Below are positions 23,756-34,562 of a stretch of 64,000 nt of DNA, piece after piece. The DNA is from Diplosphaera chodatii (taxonomy: Eukaryota; Chlorophyta; Trebouxiophyceae; Prasiolales; Stichococcaceae), in NCBI GenBank assembly GCA_032358165.1, contig JAALGY010000017.1, positions 2,542,001 through 2,606,000 on the forward strand, read 5' to 3'. Made by a program: the position numbers and the translations under genes. The stretch's first letter is position 1; each line of letters starts with the position of its first letter. A model generated the notes under the pieces. It searched no databases and was not told the DNA's origin. It saw nothing but the letters and a program-made list of their open reading frames with translations.

Positions 23756-26220
23756 ATGCTGTCTGTGCTGCAGACTGCTGCGCAGCGGCGTGCTCAGTCG
23801 CTGACACAGCGACCGCAGCGCAGCAGGCGGCAGCCGCCGTGCCGGCTGCTGTGCCGCGCCGATGCGGCCACCCGCAGCCTTGAGCAGGCCGTCAGGGTGA
23901 CGCCCTTCAGAGCTGCAACACCATGCACGCACATATCTCGGGCTCATGTCGCATGCAGATACCACTGTCTCAAAGAGCACGAAGGAAATTTGCGCCACGC
24001 CGTGTGTACTCATGCGATGTCCAGGTGCTCAACAGGGTGATAGGCATCGCCAGCAGCCCGCTGAACCGCGCCAGGGCGGATGCGGACCAGAAGTCAGGCA
24101 AGCCTGCCAAGGTACCCTTCCGGAGCATTGCTGTGTGCCCACGTTTGCTACATAATCGCTGCATGCAGAGGAGTGCCACGTGCCACCAGGAGAGCGCATG
24201 CCATCTGTGGCGTCTCAAAGCAAAAACTTAGGACGGCCCTGCGCAGCCCAAGTGGGTGGCGTTCACGGGCGGCAGCTCGGCGAAGGTGGACGCAGGTGGC
24301 GGCGGCCGGAGCGGCAGGGCGCTGACGGACTACCTGGCGCTGCCCGTGTCGCAGTACAGCCTGCTCGACGAGTCGCTGGTGGAGAGGTCAGCAGTGGTGC
24401 CAGTTTCAATTGCCGTCCTCGCTGGGTTGGTTGCAGAGTTCCTGGAGGGCTGTGCTACAGCCTGCCAGATGGGCTGCTGCTAAGATGTACACCTTCGGCT
24501 GCTGCTGATTGACATATGCAGCGGGCGTCAGGAACTCACTGCACGGCATGAGCAGGCCTGCCTCCAACTGGCTTCCTGTGTGTGTGACGCAGGCTGGACG
24601 AGGAGACCTTCAAAGTGACCGTGCCGCTGGACACCACCACAGGTGCATCGCGCAGCAAGGCCGGATGCTCTTGCCTTAGAGAGGCACTGGTGACCATACT
24701 TGAGGCCGGTCAACCTGCGCAGGCGTGCAGGTGCGGCCGCAGGTGCTGATCAGCGTCGCCGTGGACCGAGAGGCGGGCTGCGTCACCTTCTCCAGCCAAA
24801 CCGCCACCCTGGGTGCGGCTGACCTCCGTCCTTTTGAGACGGCTTGACACCAGGCTGTGCAGTGGTGCTGTGTTGCAACTGGCATGCCCCAGGATGACTT
24901 CTGGCAGGCGCACAACGCCGTCGAGCGATGCGTCGTGGCAGAGCAGTGTTGCAAAACCGTCAATGCCGATGTCTGCAGGCGACCCAGCGCTGGATCGGGA
25001 GGTGTCGATGCAGCTGCGGGCGACGCTGGGCAGCATCGACGCCGGGGACCGCAAGGCCTTCCGCCGCCTGGTGAGCTGGGGAAGTCTGGGGCCCAAATGC
25101 CGCACCATGTTGGCCCCACCTCGACAGGGCTGCTGTGCTGCAAACATGTTGCAGATTATTCAGGCGCCCGCCGCTACGCGCCAACTGCATGCAACAGGGT
25201 GCAGCTCAGCGGCTGCTTCATCCCGGCGCTGCAGGTGCGTCGACGGCAGCCGGAGTGGGCGCCGCACCCGCAGCAGCAGGCCAGCAGCACAGCCAGTGAC
25301 CCTGGGGCCACACAGCAGCAGCAGGAGGATCCGTTGGCCGCTGCTGACCAGTTCAGGCCGCTGCAGCCCGCGGACGTGCAGCAGTCGGCCGCAGCGATCA
25401 CAGACGCGCCCCAGCGGGGCGAAAACGGCAGCCATGCGGCAGCAGGCAGCAGCACAGCGGTCTCGCCGGGCTACAGCGCAGCGGTCGTTGACGGCGTGCC
25501 GGTTGGGGAAGCCGGCAGCAGCAATGGCACTGCGGTAGATGGCACAAACAATGATGCGAGCAGTTCACAGCAGCAGCAGCAGCAGCAGGAGGGGGAGCTT
25601 TTTGTAGTTGCAGATGGGGACGCCAGCGGCGGCGCGGCGCAGCAGCTGGCCGCCAGGGTGGATGTCCGGGTGATGCTCAATGTGCCGCCGGCCCTGCGCG
25701 TCGTGCCGGGCCCTCTATTGGGCTATGCTGGTATGCTTCGCATTCTACATTTACAGCAACTCCATACCATTGTCCCAGCACCTGAGTCAGGAGTGTTGTC
25801 TGTACTTGAGCAGCGTGGGCTGACCACGGCGACATGGTGCAGGCGGGCTGGTGCTGAAGGTGGGCCTCCAGGCGCTGCTGCCCAGCTTCCTGCAGCTGCT
25901 GGCCCAGGTGAGCGCTTTCCTGTGCCTGTTTCCCTCAAACTGCACAGTCATACCTGTGCGTGCTGATGCCGCACAAGCATAACTTCGGGGAAGCCCTAGC
26001 TGCCCAGTGGTGTCATGCTGCCTCGCAGGACTATGCGGCTTGGTCGACCGGCGACGCCAGGCGCGGCGGCAGCAGCGGCAGCAGCAGCCTGCTGGAAGCT
26101 GCGGGGCTGGACACCGCAGAGCCCGACAGCACAGCGCAGGAAGGGGTGCCGGCCGGGTGGCAGACGTGCGACAGGGAGGGCGTGCCCGCGGGGCCCAGCG
26201 GGCAGGGCCAGGGGTCCTGA
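23756..26220 (+). CDS. DUF1997 family protein, probably plastid-targeted
   Basis: Start ATG 23756 opens MLSVLQTAAQRRAQSLTQR, a Ser/Arg/Gln-rich, acid-poor N-terminus typical of a chloroplast transit peptide. Exons with matching phases: 23756-23896, 24025-24111, 24247-24386, 24593-24642, about 24723-24817, about 24979-25071, about 25233-25729, about 25850-25910 and about 26030-26220 (TGA 26218-26220). The mature part has YLALPVSQYSLLDESLVER, then LDEETFKVTVPLDTTT, then VRPQVLISVAVDREAGCVTF. After a long Gln/Ala-rich insert comes the DUF1997 core: LNVPPALRVVPGPLLGYAGG, LVLKVGLQALLPSFLQLLAQ and DYAAW. This pattern matches the DUF1997 (SRPBCC-like) family found in cyanobacteria and plastids, whose function is not established. 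The insert (about 25240-25640) is longer than usual for the family. The family call rests on motif pattern only. Confidence 0.78.
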
Positions 26221-26979
26221 TGTGGCAGCAGACCATTCCGGGCTTCATACTTCATACGGCAGCTTGCTTGTGAGGTTTGCAGCAGTCGGCGGCGGGACTG
26301 ATTGGTCCTGGAGCCGCAGCTTTCATGGACGCTGTGATGCTGTGCCGCCGGGGTGCTGATGATCGGCCTGCTCACAGCCCAACAATGTCCCACTCGACCG
26401 TCCCTGAGCACTTACAGCGCTGCCTGTCAACGTGTCCATGTGTCGACATTGCATCACGCATGCCTTGACAGAAGCCGAATTGATGAAGCCACACCTACCA
26501 ATACAGAAATCCTCAGTCAATTCAACTACCCATCTGAAGCAATTTGACAGAGCAGCACCTACCAATACAGAGATGTTTGGTCAGTTCATGTGCTTTGCAG
26601 AAACAAGCCATAGAGCATAGGAAGCGATCACAGGCATGAAGCGCGATGCTTCGATGCGAAGCTAAATTGCTTAGTGCCGATCCACCCTGCCATATCAATG
26701 CCATATCAATACGGTAATCTAACTATACTAAATTTTAACAGCTGAAACCAGGGATGATGCAGCTGGATACTTCGTGGGTACTTCGTTACTTCGTGTGCTT
26801 CTGGCGGCACCTTGCCACCCATCCTCGCTACAGGTGCCACCCCGCAGGTCATGACTGCCAAGCCATGACCGGTCGGTCTGGGTCTATCCAGACCCAGCAC
26901 TTGTGCCATGCGACGACGCAGGATGCCTCACACAGCGGCTGCTGCGCGCGGCGCGCCCTGCGTCGTCGCAGGCGCAGCC
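26221..26979. other. convergent intergenic region with diverged short repeats
   Basis: 3' flanks of the DUF1997 and GT49 genes. Apart from the repeat pair described separately, it contains an AT-rich stretch at about 26690-26745 and no domain-like reading frame. I see no TGTAA signal in the orientation of either gene. Confidence 0.55.
26470..26595. repeat. two diverged tandem copies of a 64-bp unit
   Basis: The 16-mer CACCTACCAATACAGA occurs exactly at 26492-26507 and 26556-26571, 64 bp apart. Flanks also match partly: TGACAGA upstream, and CAGTCAATTCA versus GGTCAGTTCA downstream. A weaker third echo (TTCGTGTGCTTCTG versus TTCATGTGCTTTGC) lies near 26790. It may be a decayed tandem repeat or mobile-element remnant. 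Confidence 0.7.
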
Positions 26980-29900
26980 TCACGTGCCCGCAGCGCCGAA
27001 CAGGTGCTGCGGCGCCGGCGGCGCCGTCACAGCCGGCATCGGCTCGCCGGCGGGGCCGTAGATCTGCCACCACGGCAGCTGCGCCCGGCACCGCTGGAAG
27101 CCCGGCGTCAGCAGCGGCCGGTACCTGTGCAGGCGCACGCCGCCTGTCATCAGGCTGCAGCAGTCAAGACGGACAGACTCCTTGCACGCAGCGGCACTTG
27201 CGCCTGGCACAGCTGGCAGAACCCTGAACCTCGATGTATCTGGTCATTACATGCTGTACTATGTAATGAAGGTCATATATTGTCTGATTTGCAGCTTTTT
27301 AGTGTAATTGTTCACCTGATTCTGGCAAATGCAATCTTATGCATAGAGTCGTATGGCTTAGCGGCACACCTGCTGCCGGCGGCCTTCTGCGCCTCGAAGA
27401 AGCCGTTGTTGGAGCCGAAGACGAGCAGGCTGCCTGGCGCATCCTTGGCCGCGGCTGCCAGCGCAGCCTGGGGGTCGGCGCCTGCGGCCACCTACAGACG
27501 CACCGGCAGCTGCACTTCGCATAGTTGCAGCATTCCCCCTGAGGCATAGTTCGGCAGCGTGATGCCGTGACTGCCAGCAGCCAACCCTGCCCCAGCATAG
27601 CAGGCCACAATGCACCTGGTGCTGCAAGATGCCATGGGCGATGTGCATCAAGGACGCACCGCAGCGGATGCCTGCGCGGCGATGGTGTGCCCAGCCATGA
27701 ACTGCCGCTTTGCAGCCGTGACTTTATGCGGCCGGTGCACCATGTAGCCCCTGTGGTGCACCATGTACCTGCGCATGGACAGCACCCAAGTATGGGTCGG
27801 TGTCTTTGACAAATCGTATTGAACCCCACAGCAAGACCACAGCACACACAGTCCGCACGCTGCTGCCTTTGCTGACAGCACTTGCTTCGAGGGCCGTCTC
27901 AACCAGCAAAGGGGACCGCCTCAGGCAAGCCACAACAGCAGTCCCAGCAACAGATGCTCACCGCCAGCCCAGCTGCTTCATGTGCATGTGCAGGTGCTGG
28001 ATCTTGTTCCTGCCGTAGCCCCTGTACCGCACGTCGAAGAAGCCCAGGGCCGGGCGGTACATCAGGCCCCACGGCTCGTACCTGCATGTCATCAAGCAGC
28101 ACACGTCAGCTGTTGGGCGCGATCCACTTGTGTGCCACATGCACTGTTCAGTCGCGCAGTCAAGCTGAGTCATCGAAGCACTGAAGGGCGGCGGGTTCAG
28201 CAGTTCAAGGCGGGTGCCATGAAACCCGCACCGCACATGCATGTGGATGCTCAAATGGGCATTATTTTGATGCATCGTTGGCACTTCCCGCACCTCTCGT
28301 GCGGCTTGAGCACCCGGAACGGCGCCTCCGCCTTTGCCCAGCGAGGGAAGTTGGTGCTGCCGTGCAAGAACTGCGTGTGCCGCATCTTGAATCCCCAGGC
28401 CTTGTTGTCGCGCATGTGCTCCAGCACCACCGCCTTGCCCCCTGTGAGCAGCACACAACACCATGGACCCCAGCACAACAGGAACTGCTGCCCAGCATTA
28501 TGTGGTATGATCAGAACTACAAGTGGCTGGATTTGGCCATACGGGTGTGCACGTGCCACCATGCTGATAGGTGAGTGCCTTCTGTGTGTTCCGGCTGAAC
28601 GTTGAACCACAGACAGCATAGCAGACGATGAGGCTGCGGACCTTTGGCGCATTTGTAGGCGCGGCCGTCCCGCAGGGTCTCGACCACCGGCACCACCAGG
28701 AAGTGCTTGCGCCTGCACAGGTCCAGCGCTCTCTGGTACCTGCAGAGGCAGGCGGACGACAGCTGCTTCAAAGGGTGGAAGACGAGACACACGGGGTCTG
28801 CCTCGAATCAACTGCCCAGGGCAGTTCGGAACGTGCAATGACAGCTCAGCTGCAGCTGCCGCCACCGGCAGCATGTGTTGTCCTCCTCAGATGTGCGGTT
28901 ACAGGGCAACTTGGGCGCTGCTCCGACACTGCTGCCTGCAAAGACGCACTCCACAGGGTCCGTCATGGCGTCGACCATGTCGGCGCCCACGAGCAGGTCC
29001 GCATCCGCCAGCAGCACCAGCGGCGTGCGCGCCAGCAGGATCGCGTTGTTGCGCAGGGTGTTGATGGGGAACAGCGCCGCCGCCGCCCCGTCCACCACCC
29101 GCTCCGAGTACACCACCACGTCCGCCTGGCACCGCCCCAGCTGCTCCAGCCTGTGCCCGCAGAAAGAGTAGTAGGAAGAGTAGTAGGAAGAGTAGTATAT
29201 GGTGAGTACGGTCTTAGAACGAGTGTGATCATATAGTATGAGTAGAGTGCTCTGAGTTGATAGTTGTAACGTAGCTGATACAGCTCATGGCACGTCCTGT
29301 ACATCGCGGCAGCCGCGTGGGTGATGCCCAGAGCTGGTTGCCGAGACCAGACCGCTGGACTCAGGCTCCCGCCGCCATCGTGACACCAGCGCAGAGCAGG
29401 GCTCACTGTTCAAAGGTGGCGTTGACCGCCGCGACAGCCGCTGCGACTTTACCGTCCGCCGGGGAGCCGTCCGCCACGACCGCGATGTAAAAGGCGACGG
29501 ACAGCGGCCCCGGCCACGACGCACACAAGCCCTGCATGACATACACATCATCCTGCACAACATACGCATATGCACGCATGGCCACCCTTGTGCGCTCTGG
29601 GGATTACACAGCCCAGTCTGAGGTCAGTGCGGCAGCCACACGAGATTGATCGTTGGGGCATGTTGCGGCGGCGAGCATGCATGGCGCTGGGCCTGGGTGC
29701 GTGGTATTGCAGGTGAGGACCGCAGGCCACTGCCATGGTACCAGCGTGCAAGCCAGCGCTAGAAGCCGGGTCCGCCCCACCTGCAGGGCTGGGAGCTTGC
29801 CGGTGGTGGCCGTCACCGTGACCGTGACCGGCAGCGCGCGGCGGCCTGCGCTGTAGAACGCCGCCTCGACCCGCAGCCTGCGACGCAGGAGACACGCCAC

Positions 29901-30960
29901 AATAAGACAACGGATAGCTACAGGTGCCCTTTGCATTTGACCCTGGTGCGCACTGCGCAGAATGGCTGCGGCGTTTGATATTTCGCCACACGAGGCAGCC
30001 CGCATGCAGACGTGCGGCCAGGCGCGGGATGGAAGCCCGGTGCTGCATCGCCGTGCGCGCGCTTGACAGTGTCAGCAGTGCTCAGCGCTGGCTGGGCTGC
30101 ATGAGGAACAGGTGGCGGCCAGATCTGGCGCGGGTGCGGCACCTGCCGGGCGCCGCTCCCTCGAAGTCCTGCACGCTGAAGGGCGCCTCATCGCCGTCCT
30201 CAGCCATGCAGCTGGTGAGGTTGACGGCGGACGGAGGCCAGCCGGCGGGCGCGCCCCACGCCGCCGGCGGGTTGCCGCTGCTCTGCCGCCGCGCACAGTG
30301 CGTGCTGCCAGGTGCATCGGGCTGCGCCCCAGGCCCTGCAAACAGTGCAGTTCAGGCTGGATCTGTTATCGAGGCCCTCAACAGCCCCGGCCGCAGGTGG
30401 GCAGGATGCAAACGTTACTCATCTGCGATTGCGGTGTGCAACTTTGAGCGTTTCGTGTGCTCATGGGTGTGGCGCCACCTGCTGCCGCCTGATGTGCATC
30501 AGACCAGTAGGGCACTGCCTCATCGCGACCAGCGGGTGAGCTGCTGTCGACGAATGGCTGTTGTCGCTGGACCCATTCGGTGCTCCCCGGCCGGGCGCAC
30601 AGCACCACCAGCGCGGCAGCGGCAACGAGCACGCCGCAGACGCAGGCCACGGCGGCTGGCGAGCGCCTGCGGCAGCAACTTCACGCGCCGTCATGTCTCT
30701 TTGTTACGCTTGGTCACTTTAGTAACTTCAGTGATCAGAGTGCGGATCTCAGGTCAGGTCAGGTCGAGCCTTTGGGCAGAGGGCGCGAGTGCAGCGGCTG
30801 TTATGGGTTGCTGGCGAGCCCAGCTGATGTCTCAGCTGCGCTCAAGACGCTCAGAGATCCTCGCGCACCTGCACGCGCGCAGCCGGCGGATGCTGCGAAT
30901 GCTGTCGGGGCTACAAACAGCAGCATCAGGCCGGCGTGTAACACCCTTCTGCGGCTGCAT
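26980..30960 (-). CDS. LARGE-like glycosyltransferase family 49, type II membrane protein
   Basis: Predicted Golgi-type glycosyltransferase resembling the second (GT49) domain of LARGE and B4GAT1. Start ATG 30958-30960. Exon 1 (30869-30960) and exon 2 (30479-30666) join in phase 2 to give a short basic tail (RRLRACRRSPAA) and one signal anchor, VACVCGVLVAAAALVVLCA. A luminal stem follows. The catalytic domain includes PGPLSVAFYIAVVADG (about 29470-29520), VVVYSERV and FPINTLRNNAILLARTPLV, then the DxD-type motif LADADLLVGADM (about 28975-29010). Later exons give HTQFLHGSTNFPRWAKAEAP (about 28340-28400), YEPWGLMYRPALGFFDVRYR and GYGRNKIQHLHMHMKQLGW (about 27970-28080), and GYMVHRPHK (about 27725-27750), all GT49 signatures. 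After the domain come about 80 residues including GSLLVFGSNNGFFEAQ and LPWWQIYGPAG, ending at TGA 26980-26982. That extension is not part of GT49 as I know it. Substrate is unknown. Middle exon borders are approximate. Confidence 0.87.
29165..29197. repeat. 12-bp minisatellite, 2.75 copies, in a GT49 intron
   Basis: The unit AGAGTAGTAGGA is repeated without mismatch from 29165 to 29197, inside an intron between the DxD exon and the preceding exon of the GT49 gene. Confidence 0.9.
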
Positions 30961-31387
30961 GAAGACGGCAATCAGACTGAGCGTCTCCCATAGCACACGA
31001 CGTCATTCACGCATATGTGCACCATTTCGGGTCTGAGCAACGAAAGCAGCCACGGCGGCGACTGCGTTGGACAACAACCGATGCGAGATCACAACAGAGC
31101 AGCGTTCAGATCTGGTCCAGAACTTCAGGAGGGGTCTCGGCGAGCCGCAAAGCCAGAAGTGAGAGCAGCTGATGTGCGGCAGTCGGACTCCGTCCATTGT
31201 CGTCTTTGTCATACTTGTCCAGCTGTTTGCAGTTCAGTCGTCATAAGGGCTGACGAGAGGGCCAGCTGTAAAAAACTTGACAGGGCTGCACACCGCCGTG
31301 CCTGCGCGATGCAGCACTCGTGCCCAAGTTGTTGTTTTCCGCAGCGGTGTGGTGCAGCATCTGCTGTGGGATGATCAAGTCGCAGCA
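30961..31387. promoter_or_regulatory. divergent promoter region of two glycosyltransferase genes
   Basis: 427 bp separate the start codons of GT49 (minus) and the second glycosyltransferase (plus). Shared control is possible because both encode type II membrane glycosyltransferases, but I see no clear shared motif. A TATA-like element is not evident. Confidence 0.5.
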
Positions 31388-33910
31388 ATGCGTCACTGTC
31401 ATATCGTCTTGATGTACACAGCGGCGGCCGCAGTGTTGCTATGCTTGTCAACGTATACCATGGACATCAGAGGTAGTCATGTAAAGGATCAGGCTGTTCA
31501 CAGCGTGCGCATTGCGCGTGATCCCGCAGTTGATGGGGGCAACACTGTAGCAGATCAGCCCAACGAAAACCGAGTTTGGCTGTACTCCCTCATCGGCACG
31601 GACTTTCCAGGCAAGCCTGGACACTGTCAGATCTGTTGCTACATGCTGCAGCAGCCTGCTGCTGCGTGGTTGTGTCTTGGTCGCAACACCCTTGACAAAT
31701 CTGATAGATGGTGCGTGTGTCGCATCTGCCATTGCTGCCGTATGCTGCTGCAGGGGCTGCAACGCTGCTGCAGCACTGGCTGCGGCACTACATAAACCTG
31801 GGCTTCAGGCGGGAGCAAATGCTGCTGGTGGTCCACACAAAGAGTAACGGTGAGTCATGGTGACCATAGCTGTAGTCATGGATGTCCATGCGTTGCAACG
31901 CCGAGTGTGCACACCTGCTGTGTCGGCAGCCGGCGCTGCAGTGCAATCAGGCCCTTCGCTGACAGCAGTGGCGATGAATTGGTGGAAGGATCGCCTGAGG
32001 TCGCCACCGTGCCACTTCAGGCACAGCAACAACAGGTGACCTGGCACGGGTGATCAGGGTGTTACAGGACGCGGGCGTGGCCTACGAGCGCTGGACTGGC
32101 ACGCCGTACTCGTCCGACGCGCACCTAGAAGTACTGATGCACGGCCGAGCATGCTTGCAACTGAGCTGCGTCCCGCCGGTGCTGCACCCTCACATGGACT
32201 GGCTGTGCCGCACCCGCCGATAACAGACCGTGCATGGCTCGGCTGCAGATCAAGCTGCGGCTGCTGCACGCCCGAATCGAGTCGCTGCAAGACTGGGTCG
32301 TCATCGCCGACAGCGACGAGCTGTATGACTTCGATGCGCTGGGCCCCGGCATCCAGGTAGGTGGCGCTGCCAGCATGACACATCGGACATCATAAAACGC
32401 AACAGTCTGGAGAGTCACACGTTTGCACACATACTGCACAACGATCTGCAGTGCGGCCAATCCGATGGTGCTGCACTCCTCCGCAGGGTTATGTTGACAG
32501 GCTGGAATCGGCAAACGCCAGCTTCGGTCCCGGCGTGCTGGTTGACAGGTGAGCTTCAGCAGCCGGAGCTTGCCAGCAGCTGCACAGGGTGGTAGGTGTT
32601 GCGTTGTCAGCGTTGATCATGATTGCCGAATGATCCGGTTGTTGTACGCCGTGTCAAAGAACTGCGGGCCGGCGCCGCTGCAGGGTGGCTGCAGACGCCT
32701 CGGTGCCGGATGTGCAGCCGGCGCCCAGCCTGCCCGACCAGTTTGGGCTGCACTGCTCGGTGGTCCGCCACCTGACTGGCGGCTTCCCATACAAGGTGCG
32801 CCGCTCCGCTGCTGCTCACTGCACCTGTGAACTCACTGATGATGGGATGACAGCTGACGACGATGGCTGGCCTCTGGCAGTTGCGAGGTGTCCATGGTTG
32901 CACCCTGCACCTGAACTTGCCTCTCAGGTGATGACGCATCCAGTGTGCTCTGTGCAGGTGGTGGCGTTCAAAGCGTACCTCCGCACAAACACCGGCAACC
33001 ACAGGGTGGTCAGCGCCCGCACGGCGGCAACGTACTTTGGGCCGGTGCCGCCCGGCGAGAAGAGCCCCAGGTGTGGATCACTGGCAGCCTGTGTTGAGTG
33101 ATCTGCAGAACGGAATGCTGGCTGATGTGTGGCCTCTATCTACTTCTGTGCCACTTGCCATCGCTGCTCGTCAGGATCAGAAGCAATGCTACCATACAAT
33201 AGGAGCTCAGTGTCATTTCAGGCGCTGCATGCACAGCTATGATGCATGGATGTGCAGGGGGGGCTTCTACGGCGCTTTGGACGTGTACAACCTGACGCCC
33301 TACTCCGCGCACACGGGCAGCTACGTGCGCACCCTGCAGCAGCCGCGGGCGGTGGGCGAAACCTGGAGCGCGTCTGTATACCCCAAAGCAATCGCCGCGA
33401 TGCACTTCAAGTGGCACAGCGGCGTCCTGCAGAGGTGCCCGCCTGCTGTGCTTGCTGGACACATGCACGAGAGTGCCAGTGGTCATGAACTGGCCTGTCT
33501 GTCTGGGTCACTTGACAGTGCATGTCTGCCATGCATTGTCGAGTGACCCTGACCTTCATTGAAGCAAGGCGGTTGTGGGTGCTGCAGTGCCAGGGCGCGG
33601 CTGAAGCACTACCGGGGCGACGGCGGCAGCGGGCAGCCCCGGTACCAGCACTTCGTCGAGTCGGAGAGGATCCTGGCGATGCTGGCCAACGGCAGCGTTC
33701 CCATCGAGGTCGGCGCATGTAACCGCATCGTGCTTGACCTTGTCACGAGAAGCCGCAAGCGAGTGCTCGTCAGTGCCACTCTGCCTTGCCCAGCAGCCAG
33801 TAAGCATGCTGACTGAATGGCCATCATGCGGCTTGCAGAGTGCGGAGTGCTCTAAGGACATGCCATGGCGGGTGAAGAGGCTGCCGAAGAAGAGGAAGAT
33901 GTACATTTGA
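31388..33910 (+). CDS. type II membrane glycosyltransferase (GT2/GT92-like superfamily)
   Basis: Start ATG 31388 opens MRHCHIVLMYTAAAAVLLCL, a signal anchor near the N-terminus. Exon 1 (31388-31610) ends TDFP plus one base and must be joined to exon 2 (31754-31849) with a GC-AG intron; this keeps phase 1. Exon 2 gives LLQHWLRHYINLGFRREQML, the typical start of a GT-A fold of the GT2_4/GT92 kind. Exon 3 (from 32036) gives VLQDAGVAYERWTGTPYSSD. The next exon has DWVVIADSDELYDFD (about 32290-32335), with a DxD motif in DSD. Further exons hold HLTGGFPYK, then NHRVVSARTAATYFGP, AMHFKWHSGVLQR, and LKHYRGDGGSGQPRYQHFVE. The likely last exon ends with a basic tail KRLPKKRKMYI at TGA 33908-33910. A divergent neighbour is also a type II glycosyltransferase. 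Family call is by motif; donor, acceptor and linkage are unknown. Confidence 0.8.
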
Positions 33911-34562
33911 ACACCGAAGTTGGTACTAAGTCGTGAACGGAATTCAACTGTGGCATGTGCAGTTCTGCGCTATTGACAGCGGGCGCAAAACAGCTGAGAT
34001 GCACAGCAGTGACGAGGGCGACCGGTATTCTTGAAGACCTGGTTTGGGCAACCACCAAACACATAGCTATAGTTTGTAGATTGGCAGTGGACTTGATTGA
34101 TTTACAGTTGCAACGTCGCTGCTTCTTTTTGCCAATGTGGCAACCCCAGCAGATAGCCAGCAAAACTCTGACTCGTGAAACCATTGAAGTATATCCTTGA
34201 GGGTCTATTTAGCCGATTGCAATGATTTGAAAATCCTTGCTGAAAGCTGTGAGTTTGCAGCTGCTGAATGCTTTGCAGTGTGTATTACCCTCACGCACGG
34301 TAGCTTGGCTGAGCACTTATGCACTGCCCGTGTCCGATGTAGTGCCCGTGCTAGCCGTGCCACTGGCATTGTCTGCCGCAAGGTCATCCTCTGCCTCCTG
34401 GCCCCCTGCTGCCCTCCGCTGCCTCTGCTGCCTGTGGTGGGACAACACTTGGTTGTTAGTTGAGCCTCAGTGCGCCTCCACGGCCATCTACAAAGGTAGC
34501 CTCAAGCCCACCAATGGTACATCATGCAGGGCAGCGCGGTGCTCTGTTGCTGACCCCAAGCC
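33911..34562. other. convergent intergenic region
   Basis: 3' flanks of the glycosyltransferase (plus) and CFAP57 (minus). It is noticeably AT-richer than the genes, especially 34030-34260. A TTACA at about 34105 reads as TGTAA on the minus strand, roughly 460 nt beyond the CFAP57 stop, and could be its poly(A) signal. No reading frame here looks like a protein. Confidence 0.5.

Noticed and set aside
30461..30694. Alternative N-terminus for GT49 from ATG 30692-30694 (MTAREVAAAG).
   Set aside because: Its frame disagrees with the downstream exon phase and loses the hydrophobic anchor. The start at 30960 with a phase-2 junction gives a proper signal anchor and the right frame.
29924..31036. 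370-codon plus-strand open frame.
   Set aside because: Antisense to the first exons of GT49, whose splice phases and signal anchor are well supported; the predicted sequence is Arg/Cys-rich and family-free.
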